Below, one piece after another: positions 53,716 to 62,743 of a stretch of 64,000 nucleotides of DNA (position 1 is its first letter; the number at the start of each line of letters is the position of its first letter). A model generated the notes under the pieces. The model had not been told where the DNA came from. It saw nothing but the letters and a program-made list of their open reading frames with translations, and searched no databases. The position numbers and the translations under genes were made by a program. Origin of the DNA: Rhizobium phaseoli (GTDB lineage Bacteria > Pseudomonadota > Alphaproteobacteria > Rhizobiales > Rhizobiaceae); NCBI RefSeq assembly GCF_003985125.1, contig NZ_ML133568.1, positions 186,001 to 250,000 of the forward strand, given 5' to 3'.

Positions 53716-54546
53716 ATGACGACAGAACTGTTTCAGATAAAATTTTGGGGCGTCCGCGGCAGTATTCCCGTGTCGGGCCCCGAATTCGACCGCTACGGCG
53801 GTAACACTTCCTGCATCGAAATTCGCTGCGGAAACCATCGGATGCTTTTCGACGCGGGCTCCGGCCTGCGCGAGGCGGGGCTGTCATTGCTTGCCGACGG
53901 CGTCAGCGACGTCGATCTGTTCTTCAGCCATTGCCACTACGACCACATTATCGGCCTGCCGTTCTTCAAGGCGATTTATTATCCCTCGATCAACGTCAAC
54001 ATCTGGTCGGGCCATCTCGACGGCAAGATGAGCACACGGGAAATGGTCGAGCAGTTCATCAGCCCGCCCTGGTTCCCTGTTAAAACCGACATCTGCCAAG
54101 CAACGATGAACTTCCGCGATTTCCATGCCGGCCAAGTTCTGAGCCCGCATGAGGGCATCGAGATCAAGACCTTCACGCTCAACCATCCGGGCGGCGCCAT
54201 CGGCTACCGCATCGAATGGCAGGGCCGGTCGATCGCGTTGATCTACGACATCGAGCATATCCCCGGCAGCTATGATCCGGTGTCGCTGGAGATGATGCAA
54301 GGCGCCGATCTCGTCGTCTACGACTGCACTTACAATGAAGACGAGATGCAGCGTTTCAAGGGCTTCGGCCATTCGACCTGGCAGCACGGCACCGAACTTG
54401 CCAAGATGGCCGGCGCCAAGCGCTTCGCGCTGTTCCATCACGCCCCCTCCCGCACGGATGAACAGCTGGCCGAGATGGAAGCGCAGGCCGAGGCCGCTTT
54501 CCCCGGCGCCTTCGCCGCCCGCGACAATCAGACCGTGGTGATCTGA
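53716..54546 (+). CDS. Metallo-beta-lactamase-fold hydrolase
   Basis: A 276-residue protein opening FWGVRGSIPVSGPEFDRYGGNTSCIE, typical of a phosphodiesterase-like MBL subgroup. The metal motif is HCHYDH (72-77), with further ligands in LNHPGGAIGYRIE (H), YDCTY (D) and LFHHAPSRTD (H). In most MBL enzymes the motif is HxHxDH, and HCHYDH satisfies it. No neighbouring gene points to a substrate. Some relatives act on cyclic nucleotides or as RNase-like enzymes. Confidence 0.83.
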   Translation: MTTELFQIKFWGVRGSIPVSGPEFDRYGGNTSCIEIRCGNHRMLFDAGSGLREAGLSLLADGVSDVDLFFSHCHYDHIIGLPFFKAIYYPSINVNIWSGHLDGKMSTREMVEQFISPPWFPVKTDICQATMNFRDFHAGQVLSPHEGIEIKTFTLNHPGGAIGYRIEWQGRSIALIYDIEHIPGSYDPVSLEMMQGADLVVYDCTYNEDEMQRFKGFGHSTWQHGTELAKMAGAKRFALFHHAPSRTDEQLAEMEAQAEAAFPGAFAARDNQTVVI

Positions 54547-54642
54547 ACCATCGGCAGCCCGCAATGCGCGAGCTGCTGAGGGAACAGATGCAGGGGCAGG
54601 CCGTTTCCCCGGAATCGCAAGATCATCAACGGGGTATCAGCC

Positions 54643-55017
54643 ATGACCGTGCTTTCCGGAAACTGCCTCTGCGGGCAGGTGCAGCTTTCTGTTCGGGGCG
54701 AAGCTTTGCGCGTCGGCATCTGTCATTGCACCGACTGTCGGAAGGAGAGCGGCTCGGCCTTCACATTCTATGGAATCTGGCCCGCCGCCCAATTCGAATA
54801 TTCGGGGGAAACCGGCGAATTTCGCGGCCGGCATTTCTGCACCGGCTGTGGTTCGCGGCTGTTTTCCGTCGATGACGAAGAGGCCGAAATCAAGCTCGGT
54901 ATTTTGTCCGAAGCCCCGACGCCCCTCGTGCCGCGCTACGAACTCTGGATCAAGCGCCGCGAAACGTGGCTGCAACCGGTGGAAGGCGCCGAGCAGCATG
55001 AGGAGGACCGAAGGTGA
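54643..55017 (+). CDS. GFA-family (CENP-V/GFA domain) zinc protein
   Basis: A 124-residue protein with the full cysteine set of the GFA domain: GNCLCGQVQLSV, ICHCTDCRKESGSAF and HFCTGCGSRLF. These hold zinc, as in glutathione-dependent formaldehyde-activating enzyme, though most members have no proven activity. It overlaps the next gene by four bases (GTGA), so the two are translationally coupled. The substrate is unknown. Confidence 0.85.
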   Translation: MTVLSGNCLCGQVQLSVRGEALRVGICHCTDCRKESGSAFTFYGIWPAAQFEYSGETGEFRGRHFCTGCGSRLFSVDDEEAEIKLGILSEAPTPLVPRYELWIKRRETWLQPVEGAEQHEEDRR

Positions 55018-55889
55018 GCGTGGCCGGCCTCGTCCGGCATCGCGTCATGACGGTCGCAGGCATCGAGACTTTCTATCGCGAGGCCGGTCCACCGGCTGCT
55101 CCGGTCCTGTTGCTGCCGCACGGCTATCCCTGTTCGTCCTACGAGTTTCGTAATCTGATGCCGCGCCTTGCCGACCGCTGGCGTCTGATTGCCCCGGATT
55201 TCCCCGGCGCCGGCTACAGCGGCACCCCCGACGATTTCGACTACAGCTTCGACGGCTACGCCGCCTGGCTGGAGGCCTTCGTCGGCGCGGTCGACGTCAG
55301 CCGCTTCGCCCTCTACCTCCATGATTTCGGCTCGCCGATCGGCACGCGGCTGGCAATCAGAGATCCCGGGAGGATCACGGCGCTGATCATCCAGAACGGC
55401 GACATCCCCTATGAAGACGCCCTCGGGCCGAAATATGCGGATATCGAGGCGACATGGAGCCTCCCGCCGGCGGAGATGAAAAAGGCGCTGGCCGACGCGA
55501 TCAGCGAAGAGACTTTCAAAGAGGAATTCCTCAATGATCTGCCGCCGCCTCTCGCCGAGACCATCCCGCCGGATCTTTGGAAGCTGCATTGGTCGCTGGT
55601 GACGCCGCGGCGCAAGGAAATCGCCATCGACCTGATCGCCGGATTGAAAGAGAACCGCGCCTGGTTTCCCGCGCACCGGAAATATCTGAGGGAAAACAGA
55701 CCGCCGACCCTGATCGTCTGGGGGCCGAACGACCACTACATGCCGGAAAAGTCGGCGCGGGCCTATCTCCGCGACCTGCCGGATGGCGAACTGCATCTGC
55801 TCGTCGGCGGACACTGGCTGCTCGAGACGCATTTGGAGCCGGTCACGGCCCTGATACGGGACTTCCTCGGACGCGTTCATGCCGTCTGA
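55014..55889 (+). CDS. Alpha/beta-hydrolase, haloalkane dehalogenase/epoxide hydrolase-like
   Basis: A 291-residue protein with a GTG start overlapping the GFA gene. The core has LLLPHGYPCSSYEFRNLMPRLADRWRLIAPDFPGAGYSG. The nucleophile elbow is LHDFGSPIG with Asp at about 104, so the nucleophile is an Asp as in dehalogenases and epoxide hydrolases rather than Ser. The acid is in WGPNDHYMP and the His in GGHWLLE. The substrate is unknown. It probably acts with the GFA protein. Confidence 0.82.
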   Translation: MSVAGLVRHRVMTVAGIETFYREAGPPAAPVLLLPHGYPCSSYEFRNLMPRLADRWRLIAPDFPGAGYSGTPDDFDYSFDGYAAWLEAFVGAVDVSRFALYLHDFGSPIGTRLAIRDPGRITALIIQNGDIPYEDALGPKYADIEATWSLPPAEMKKALADAISEETFKEEFLNDLPPPLAETIPPDLWKLHWSLVTPRRKEIAIDLIAGLKENRAWFPAHRKYLRENRPPTLIVWGPNDHYMPEKSARAYLRDLPDGELHLLVGGHWLLETHLEPVTALIRDFLGRVHAV

Positions 55890-55897
55890 TTGACGGA

Positions 55898-56650
55898 CTA
55901 AGTTTGCAGCAGCGCCGGCGCTCCCGACCAGCGGACGGCGGGATGCCGGCCTGTCGCCGCAAACAGTGCCGACAGGAAATTCCAGGCGGCTGCATCGTGC
56001 ACCAGATGGTGGGTCAGCACCCCGATCGGCTCGTCGCTGCCGGCAAACCGGTCGCGCAACTCCGCCACCAGTTCGGCCACCAGCTCCTCGCCGCCGCGGC
56101 CGCCGCGCGTGCCGTGCCAGTCGATGATATCGACATGGGTGTTGAGAAGCGGCAGCGGGCCACCCGGCTTGGCCCGCCCGTAGACGGAAAGCGCTGCAAA
56201 GCCGAGGCCGGGCAACGCCGGGATGAGGGCGGCGTCGATCCGGTTCCACGGCGGCACCAGCACCGGCAGGAAACGGTCGGGATGTCGCCGCTCCAGCAGC
56301 CGGAACCCTTCGGCCAGTTCACCGAGCACGACGTCCGCCGGCCGATCGCTGCCGAGTTCCTGCTTCTTACGCTCCGGCCCGGCATGGTTCGTATGCGACC
56401 AGCCATGCACGGCGACACTGACGGCGTATTCCGCCGCCAGCCGGGCGGCCAGCGCCTCGCCGGTCAGGCCGGGAATGACGGCGAGCGTCAGCGGCACCGC
56501 GCTCTCGCCAGTGACCGCCAGCAGCCTTTCCAGATGAGGCGTCGGCTCGATCGCATCGTCGTCGCGCAACCAGAAGCGGGCTACGCGGCCGGCGGCCTGC
56601 CAGCGGTCGAGCTCGCGCTGCAGCGGCTCGAAGCTCATCCCGTCGATCAT
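55898..56650 (-). CDS. NodB-like polysaccharide deacetylase family protein
   Basis: A 250-residue protein. RFWLRDDDAIEPTPHL carries the metal Asp, and VSVAVHGWSHTNHAGPERKKQE the HxxxxH-type metal site of NodB-fold enzymes, with LVPPWNRID and THHLVHDA further on. There is no signal peptide. It overlaps the glycosyltransferase gene by four bases (ATGA) and is read after it. The two would cooperate in making or trimming a glycan; the polymer is unknown. Confidence 0.78.
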   Translation of the reverse strand: MIDGMSFEPLQRELDRWQAAGRVARFWLRDDDAIEPTPHLERLLAVTGESAVPLTLAVIPGLTGEALAARLAAEYAVSVAVHGWSHTNHAGPERKKQELGSDRPADVVLGELAEGFRLLERRHPDRFLPVLVPPWNRIDAALIPALPGLGFAALSVYGRAKPGGPLPLLNTHVDIIDWHGTRGGRGGEELVAELVAELRDRFAGSDEPIGVLTHHLVHDAAAWNFLSALFAATGRHPAVRWSGAPALLQT

Positions 56651-57741
56651 CGCACCACTCCCGTTGCTGCATAGTCGCGCAAAATCCCGTCCAGCCGCGC
56701 GGCCGCCGTCGCCAGCGAGCGTTCCGCAAGCACGAAGCGCCGCGCCGCCTGCCCCATCGCGTCGCGCTTTTGCCCGTCGTCAAGCAAGGCCGCGACGGCG
56801 CCGGCATAGGCGGCGACATCACCCTCGGGCGTGAGCAGGCCGGTCACCTCGGGTTCGACCACGGCAGGCACACCGGCCGTTTGCTGCGCGACGACAGGCA
56901 GGCCGGCGGCCTGGGCTTCCAGATAGGCAAGCCCGTACGCCTCGCCGCAGCCGGGCCAGACATAGAGGCCGCCGCATCCGAGCAAGCCGGCGATGTCAGC
57001 TCCATCCCGCTCGCCCAGCCATTCGATGCGGCCGGTGGGGAAATCCGCAAACAGCGTCTGCACCTGCTGGCGCATCGGACCATCGCCGATGACGGCAAGC
57101 GTCCAGGGCCGGCCTTCGATCAGCCGCAAAGCCTTTGCGAGCATCGCATAACTCTCCATCTTGTCGCCGGCCCGCATCATCGCCACCACCATCAGCCGGC
57201 GCGGATCGGGCACCGGCGACAGGCTCTCGAACGGCGCCGTATCGATGAAGGGCTTGAGGCCGGCAAGGCGCGCCTGCGGAAAGGCGGCGGCAAGCCCGGC
57301 CTGGTCCCGCCCGGTGAAACAGATATTGACGGCCGCCTGCAGGACCGCCTCGCCCACCCGCTTCTGCTGCGTCGCCCAGCCGGTCCCGTCCCGCTTTGCC
57401 GCATAGGAGGCCTCGGCGGTGACATAGGGAATGGCAAATTCGGCGGAGATCGCCGGCCCAAAGGGATCGGGCGATTTGTAATAGGGGTGATAGCAGAACC
57501 AGAGTTCGGGGCGCGGCGCGGATTGCCATTTCAGCCGCAGCCGCTCGCCTTCGAGAGCGATGGCGTTTCCGAGCGCGGCTGCTGCCTCCGGGGTTGCCGC
57601 ATAGGTGCGGAATTCGGAGACGACCTCAACCTCGTGCCCGGCAAGCGCCAGCGCCCGGATCAGCAGCCGTGCCATCAGCCGATCGCCCGACGGCACCGGA
57701 TGGTTCGGCGATTTCATCGGCGCGTAGAAAGCCACCCGCAT
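56647..57741 (-). CDS. Glycosyltransferase family 4-like protein
   Basis: A 364-residue GT-B protein starting MRVAFYAPMKSPNHPVPSGDRLMARLL. The C-terminal domain has GRIEWLGERDGADIAGLLGCGGLYVWPGCGEAYGLAYLEAQAAGLPVVAQQTAGVPAVV, the GT4 E-x7-E motif for the nucleotide sugar. It probably adds a hexose to a lipid- or glycan-linked acceptor in the cytoplasm. It is coupled to the deacetylase gene and divergent from a cyclase gene, with 183 bp between. Confidence 0.83.
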   Translation of the reverse strand: MRVAFYAPMKSPNHPVPSGDRLMARLLIRALALAGHEVEVVSEFRTYAATPEAAAALGNAIALEGERLRLKWQSAPRPELWFCYHPYYKSPDPFGPAISAEFAIPYVTAEASYAAKRDGTGWATQQKRVGEAVLQAAVNICFTGRDQAGLAAAFPQARLAGLKPFIDTAPFESLSPVPDPRRLMVVAMMRAGDKMESYAMLAKALRLIEGRPWTLAVIGDGPMRQQVQTLFADFPTGRIEWLGERDGADIAGLLGCGGLYVWPGCGEAYGLAYLEAQAAGLPVVAQQTAGVPAVVEPEVTGLLTPEGDVAAYAGAVAALLDDGQKRDAMGQAARRFVLAERSLATAAARLDGILRDYAATGVVR

Positions 57742-57924
57742 GCCGCATCCCCTGTAAGACAGACTGTTTCCAAATCGGCGCTCACGGCCGAGCGAAAAAT
57801 TCCGCTATTGTCCCATTCTCTAAAACTTGCGCATAAGCATATGGAATGTGATCGCGCTCGAAGCAATTCCGCCTTTTTCGCAATCTCTAAGAGCCTGCGG
57901 TTACATCGACAAGAACGGGAATGA

Positions 57925-59637
57925 ATGACGACGGCCTCAGTCACAGGGATTTTTTCGGAGCGCGCGATCAGACGGGCGAGGCTCGGTTCCGGCCTCATCA
58001 TTTTCATTTTCGTGCTGCTGCATTTGTCCAACCATGCGCTCGGGCTGATTTCGCTTGCCGCCGCCGACAAGGCCCGCCACCTTTTCCTCGCCATCTGGCG
58101 CAATCCCGTCGGCACCGCAGTGTTTTACGCCTCCGTGCTGACCCATATGGGGCTGGTGCTGCGCGCCATCTACATGCGCCGCAGCCTGGTCATGCCGAAG
58201 GGGGAGACGGCACAGCTCGTGCTCGGCCTGCTGATCCCGCTGCTTCTGATCGATCATGTCATCGGCACGCGCATCGCCCATGAGCTCTATGGCTATTTCG
58301 ACGACTACGAGACCGTCGTCGAGCAGCTCTGGATCAAGAACCCGGCGAATGGCGCGCGCCAGGTGCTGGGCGTCATCGCCGTCTGGTTCCATGGCTGCAT
58401 CGGCATTCATTTCTGGCTGCGCTACCGGCCGTGGTATGCGGGCTCCGCGCCGCTGCTGTTGGCGCTGGCGATCCTCGTGCCGGTGCTCTCCGTTCTCGGT
58501 TTCGTCCAGATGGGCCGCACCCTTGCCGATCCCTCCTATCAGCTGGCGACCAATCCTTACGAGGTGAACCTCAACGCCCACTATCTCCAGGACCCCGAGG
58601 TTCGCGCCCGGATCGCCGCTGTCCGCGCCGGGCTCTACGGGGCTTTCTCAGCCTCGCTGCTCATCGTCGTCGTCGCCCGCGCCCGGCGCCGGCTGAAGGA
58701 GCGCCTCGATCAGGTGGCGGTGCATTATCCGGGCGGCGAAGTGATCCGCGTACCGCGCGGCTTCACGGTGCTGGAAGCAAGCCGGCTCGGCGGCCTGCCG
58801 CATTATTCCGTCTGCGGCGGCAAAGGCCAATGCTCCACCTGCCGCGTTCAGATTCTCGGCGACTATGAAAGCCTGCCCGCGCCCGACAAGATGGAACAGA
58901 CGACGCTCAAGCGCATCAATGCCGGCCCCGACGTCCGCCTTGCCTGCCAGCTGCGCCCGGACCGCGACGTGGCGGTCGCGCCGCTTCTCGTGCCGGCAGT
59001 CGAAACCGCCCTTCCCGCCAACAGCCAGGAGACCAGCCCCGGCCGCGAACGCGAGATCGCCGTGCTCTTCGTCGATATTCGCCATTTCACCACGCTGACG
59101 GAAACGCGCCTGCCCTTCGACGTCGTCTTCCTGCTGAACCGCTATTTCGCCATCATCGGCAAGGCGGTGGAGCAGGCGGGCGGGCGGCTCGACAAATTCA
59201 TCGGCGATGGCGCCATGGCGCTCTTCGGCCTCGGCACGACGCCGGAGGAGGCCTGCCGCCAGGCACTGACCGCTGCCGCGGCAATCGTCGCCGAGATCGA
59301 AAAGCTCGCTGCAGAACTCGCCGACGAACTGACGCTGCCGCTACGCATCGCGATCGGCATCCACACCGGCCCGGCCGTCGTCGGCACGATGGGATATGGA
59401 AGGGTGCGCAGCATGACGGCGATCGGCGATACGGTGAATGTCGCAAGCCGGCTGGAAAGCGCCGCCAAGGAATTCGAGGCGGCGATCGTCATTTCCGAGC
59501 CGGTGGCGACGCTCGCCGGCGCCGATCTTTCCGGCATCGAAAGCCGTGAAATCAACGTACGCGGCCGGGCCCTGCCCTTGAAAGTCTATGTCATTCCGAG
59601 AGAGAAAGCGGCAGAACCGCTCAAAGGAAAAGACTGA
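57925..59637 (+). CDS. Class III nucleotide cyclase fused to a cytochrome-b-like membrane domain and a [2Fe-2S] ferredoxin domain
   Basis: A 570-residue protein in three parts. Residues 20-250 form six hydrophobic helices with paired histidines (H33/H37, H74, H111/H119, H156/H162; WFHGCIGIHFWLRYR), reminiscent of succinate dehydrogenase heme-b subunits. Residues 260-350 are a plant-type ferredoxin domain with C297, C303, C306 (CGGKGQCSTC) and C341. Residues 375-565 are a class III adenylate/guanylate cyclase with metal Asp in LFVDIRHF (D384) and GDGAMALFG, and GDTVNVASRLES. It probably makes cAMP in response to redox state or a quinone. Its stop overlaps the FkbM gene start. Confidence 0.88.
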   Translation: MTTASVTGIFSERAIRRARLGSGLIIFIFVLLHLSNHALGLISLAAADKARHLFLAIWRNPVGTAVFYASVLTHMGLVLRAIYMRRSLVMPKGETAQLVLGLLIPLLLIDHVIGTRIAHELYGYFDDYETVVEQLWIKNPANGARQVLGVIAVWFHGCIGIHFWLRYRPWYAGSAPLLLALAILVPVLSVLGFVQMGRTLADPSYQLATNPYEVNLNAHYLQDPEVRARIAAVRAGLYGAFSASLLIVVVARARRRLKERLDQVAVHYPGGEVIRVPRGFTVLEASRLGGLPHYSVCGGKGQCSTCRVQILGDYESLPAPDKMEQTTLKRINAGPDVRLACQLRPDRDVAVAPLLVPAVETALPANSQETSPGREREIAVLFVDIRHFTTLTETRLPFDVVFLLNRYFAIIGKAVEQAGGRLDKFIGDGAMALFGLGTTPEEACRQALTAAAAIVAEIEKLAAELADELTLPLRIAIGIHTGPAVVGTMGYGRVRSMTAIGDTVNVASRLESAAKEFEAAIVISEPVATLAGADLSGIESREINVRGRALPLKVYVIPREKAAEPLKGKD

Positions 59638-60515
59638 TGCCCGGCAAGCCCTGGCTCACCGCCAAATATTGGAGCCGCCGCCTGCGCAAGGCGCGTAATG
59701 CTGCGGCATCGCGCATCTTCGACACCCGCTTCGGCCGGCGGCTGCTGATCGAAAATATCGGGCCGCGCGTCGTCTCGATGACGGTCGACGCCGGCGATCA
59801 TCTGATGACCTTTTCGCCCGCCGACTATATCGGCCGCAAGGTCTTCCGGAAGGGCCATTTCGAGCGCGACACCGTCGATCGGCTGATCGCCATCCTGCGC
59901 GAACGCGGCCTGTTGAGAAAGGAGGCGACGCTGCTCGAGATCGGCGGCAATATCGGCACCCAGACCGTCTATTTCGCCCTGAGCGGCACCTATACCGAGA
60001 TCGTCAGCATCGAACCCGATCCGCGCAATTTCCCGCTGCTCGAACTCAACATCCGCCAGAACCGGCTGGAAGAGAAGGTCCGCCTCGTCAATTGCGCCGC
60101 CGGCGAGTGCGACGGCGAGATCGACTTTTTCCTGAACCGCAACAATCACGGCAAGAGCAGCGCTCTCCGCCAGAGCCCGACCGACCGAAGGATCAGCGTG
60201 CCGGTGAAACCGGTCTCCGAAATCCTGGCCGACCTCTCGATCGACCCGGCCACGATCGGCCTCGTCTGGATGGATATCGAAGGCTACGAGCCCGTCGCCT
60301 GCCGCTCGATGCAGCCGCTGCTTTCCCGCCGCGTGCCGCTCCACATGGAGTTCACGCCGCTCTTCTACGGGACTGAGGGAACGAGAACTTTCATATCGCT
60401 GCTCTCCGGCTACTACGAGGACTGCCTCGTGCTCTTCGAGGACCGCGAGGAGGAGATGAAGGTGCGCGATCTGCCGGTGGAGTTCGATCAGTATAACGTG
60501 CTGTTTTTGCCGTAG
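59637..60515 (+). CDS. FkbM-family methyltransferase
   Basis: A 292-residue protein whose ATG shares one base with the preceding cyclase stop. The FkbM core is LLEIGGNIGTQTVYFALSGTYTEIVSIEPDPRNFPLLELNIRQN, followed by LVWMDIEGYEPVACRSMQPLL and VPLHMEFTPLFY. Such enzymes O-methylate polyketides, glycans or sugars with SAM. A 120-residue N-terminal segment precedes the SAM motif. Coupling to a cyclase gene is odd, since the likely substrate is a glycan made nearby (see the GT4/deacetylase pair). Confidence 0.85.
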   Translation: MPGKPWLTAKYWSRRLRKARNAAASRIFDTRFGRRLLIENIGPRVVSMTVDAGDHLMTFSPADYIGRKVFRKGHFERDTVDRLIAILRERGLLRKEATLLEIGGNIGTQTVYFALSGTYTEIVSIEPDPRNFPLLELNIRQNRLEEKVRLVNCAAGECDGEIDFFLNRNNHGKSSALRQSPTDRRISVPVKPVSEILADLSIDPATIGLVWMDIEGYEPVACRSMQPLLSRRVPLHMEFTPLFYGTEGTRTFISLLSGYYEDCLVLFEDREEEMKVRDLPVEFDQYNVLFLP

Positions 60516-60734
60516 CTGACCGCCATTCGCAACGGGCCGAGCGCCCCTCTCTTCCCGCAATGCTCAAAGGCGCAGTCAAGCTATCCGCGGCACGCGCCAT
60601 GTTCACATCGACGCCTTGTGCAAGCCCGAAAAAAGCAGTTAGCTGGCATCGCTGGGAACGCTCATTCCGCACAGGTGGACGAGCATCGGAACGCTAGGTG
60701 CGCTGAGACGTGTCCGCATTGCGAGGGGGAGCTC

Positions 60735-62675
60735 GTGCGCTGGTCCAAACCGCTCAGAGTGCATCTCGGCGTCCTGGTCGTCGCGTCGTTGCTGTGCACG
60801 TCGATGCCCATCATCTGGATGGCATTCTGGCAGGGAAGCGCTGCTGCGGTCAGCGCCGGCGCGCAGCAGATGCGCGAGATGAGCTTGCGGCTGATCGAGG
60901 GCTATAAAAGTACGCTTCAGGGCGGCACCGAGGCGGTGGCGCTGGCATCGACCCTGCCGCAGCTCATTTCCCCGCCGTCTCAGGATATCGAGCCAAAACA
61001 GGACGTCTTTCTCGAGGTTCTGCGAAACGTCCCCGAGGCGACGAGCGTTTACACCGGCTATCCCGATGGCTCCTATCTGCAGGTCATCAACACCGCCAGA
61101 AAGGATGTCCGTCAGGCGCTGGCAGCGCCAGATGGCACGGCCTTCGCGATCCGAACGATCGCGGAGAGACAAGGCGCGAATGTCATCTCGACGCTTCGCT
61201 TTCTCGACGGCCGGGCCAGACCGATCGGCGAGCGGGACACCAACTACGCATCCTTCGATCCGCGGCAGCGTCCCTGGTACCAATCCGTCGTCCAGGATGG
61301 TGTGCCGGTTTCCGTCGGGCCTTATGTGACCGGAACGCTCAATGTTCCGACGCTGACGATCGCGGCGCCGATGAAGGGTGACGGCCGGGTGGTCGTCGGC
61401 ATCAACATTCATCTGCAGACGATCGGCCGTCTGCTGAATGCGCAGGGGATTTCTCCGCATGCCCGAGCCTACATCGTCGATGGCGGCGGCAATCTCGTGG
61501 CTCATTCCGACGCTCAGATCATGAGCAGGATCATCGGATTGTGGGCGAGAACATCAGGCGCCTTCGCCGCGACGGCAAACAGTTTCGACAGGAGCCTGGA
61601 AGCTGTGGTCAGGCTCAGGCAGGATCCCGCCTTCGCAAGCGGCGGCCTGGCGCGGCTCGATATCGAGGGCGAAAGCCACCTGGTGCAGATCGTCCCTGTC
61701 AGCGTCTCCGGCCTGTTTAAGGGCAGCACGGCCGCCATCGTCGTGCCGCTCGAAGACCTCGTGGAGGAGGCGCATAGGCTGCTCGTTCGCAACCTCCTGA
61801 TCGCCGGCGCCCTGTTGATCGCCGGAGTCGGCGCATCGGTGGTGCTTTCCCGCATAGTCAGCCGCTCTCTCTATCGGCTCGCCGACGAGGCGCGGCGGAT
61901 CGGTGATCTCGATCTTGGCGAGAAGGCCGCCTCGCATTCCTGGATAACGGAGATCAACACACTGGCCGGCGCGCTCTCGGCAAGCCGCCATGCCATCGGC
62001 CAATTTGCCCTCTACGTTCCGCGTGAAGTGGTCCGTCGCATCATCAGCCCTGAAGGGCGCGCGGTCGTCAAAGCCAAGCGCCAGGATGTAACCGTGCTGT
62101 TCACCGATATCAGGGACTTCACGACCATATCCGAGCTTAATTCTCCGGAAAACGTGGTCGATACGCTGTCAGCCTATTTCGAGCTCTTGAACATCATCGC
62201 CGAGCGCCACGGCGGGACGGTCGTGCAGTATCTCGGCGATTCCATTTTCGTCATGTGGAACGCCCCCGTTGCGGATGACAGACACGCCGAAAACGGCTGC
62301 CGCTGCGCGCTCGCGATGAAGGCGGCAATCGACGGCCTTAACGAGGAGAACAGAGGGAACGGCCGTCCTGTTCTCATCACGCGATTTGGCCTGCACACAG
62401 GCCCGGCCGTCGTTGGCAGTTTCGGGGCGATTTCGCGCCAGCAATACACGGCCATGGGCGATACGATCAATGTCGCCTCACGCCTGGAAGGATTGAACAA
62501 GGAATTCGGTACGTCGATCCTGGTCAGCGCCGCCATCCATAACGCCGTCGGCGATCGTTTCGCGTTTCGGTCGCTCGGTCTAGCACAGGTGAAGGGCCGG
62601 GCGGAGAAGGTGGGTATATGGGAATTGGTCGGGGAGAGTGGCGGCCAAATGTCTGGGCGCGAATCCTCGCGATAA
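60735..62675 (+). CDS. Membrane class III nucleotide cyclase with periplasmic sensor (Cache-type) domain
   Basis: A GTG at 60735 with GGGGGAG upstream is favoured, giving 646 residues; an open frame to 60618 lacks a ribosome site. A membrane helix (LRVHLGVLVVASLLCTSMPIIWMAFW) is followed by about 310 periplasmic residues of Cache type (DPRQRPWYQSVVQDGVPVSVGPYV, PTLTIAAPM). A second helix (NLLIAGALLIAGVGASVVLS), a HAMP-like linker and a class III cyclase with LFTDIRDF, YLGDSIFVMW and GDTINVASRLEG complete the protein. It should make cAMP on an external ligand signal. The 219 bp upstream show no other gene. Confidence 0.88.
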   Translation: MRWSKPLRVHLGVLVVASLLCTSMPIIWMAFWQGSAAAVSAGAQQMREMSLRLIEGYKSTLQGGTEAVALASTLPQLISPPSQDIEPKQDVFLEVLRNVPEATSVYTGYPDGSYLQVINTARKDVRQALAAPDGTAFAIRTIAERQGANVISTLRFLDGRARPIGERDTNYASFDPRQRPWYQSVVQDGVPVSVGPYVTGTLNVPTLTIAAPMKGDGRVVVGINIHLQTIGRLLNAQGISPHARAYIVDGGGNLVAHSDAQIMSRIIGLWARTSGAFAATANSFDRSLEAVVRLRQDPAFASGGLARLDIEGESHLVQIVPVSVSGLFKGSTAAIVVPLEDLVEEAHRLLVRNLLIAGALLIAGVGASVVLSRIVSRSLYRLADEARRIGDLDLGEKAASHSWITEINTLAGALSASRHAIGQFALYVPREVVRRIISPEGRAVVKAKRQDVTVLFTDIRDFTTISELNSPENVVDTLSAYFELLNIIAERHGGTVVQYLGDSIFVMWNAPVADDRHAENGCRCALAMKAAIDGLNEENRGNGRPVLITRFGLHTGPAVVGSFGAISRQQYTAMGDTINVASRLEGLNKEFGTSILVSAAIHNAVGDRFAFRSLGLAQVKGRAEKVGIWELVGESGGQMSGRESSR

Positions 62676-62688
62676 GGGTATGCGGCCA

Positions 62689-62743
62689 GCCATCCATAAT
62701 GCCGTTGGCGATCTCTTCAAGAGCCGCTCCGTCACTGCCACCA
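62689..62743 (+). pseudogene. Remnant of a cyclase C-terminal segment
   Basis: After the cyclase stop, the reading AIHNAVGDLFKSRSVTA appears. It matches the segment AIHNAVGDRFAFRSLGL just inside the end of the cyclase gene (near 62530). The 8-residue core is identical, with synonymous third-base changes. It has no start of its own. It may be a relic of a second cyclase gene or a partial duplication. Confidence 0.4.

Noticed and set aside
57742..57924. A cAMP-receptor half-site (AATGTGATCGCG) in the divergent region before the cyclase gene
   Set aside because: Only one half (TGTGA) is present and the matching arm is absent, so it was not kept as a binding site.
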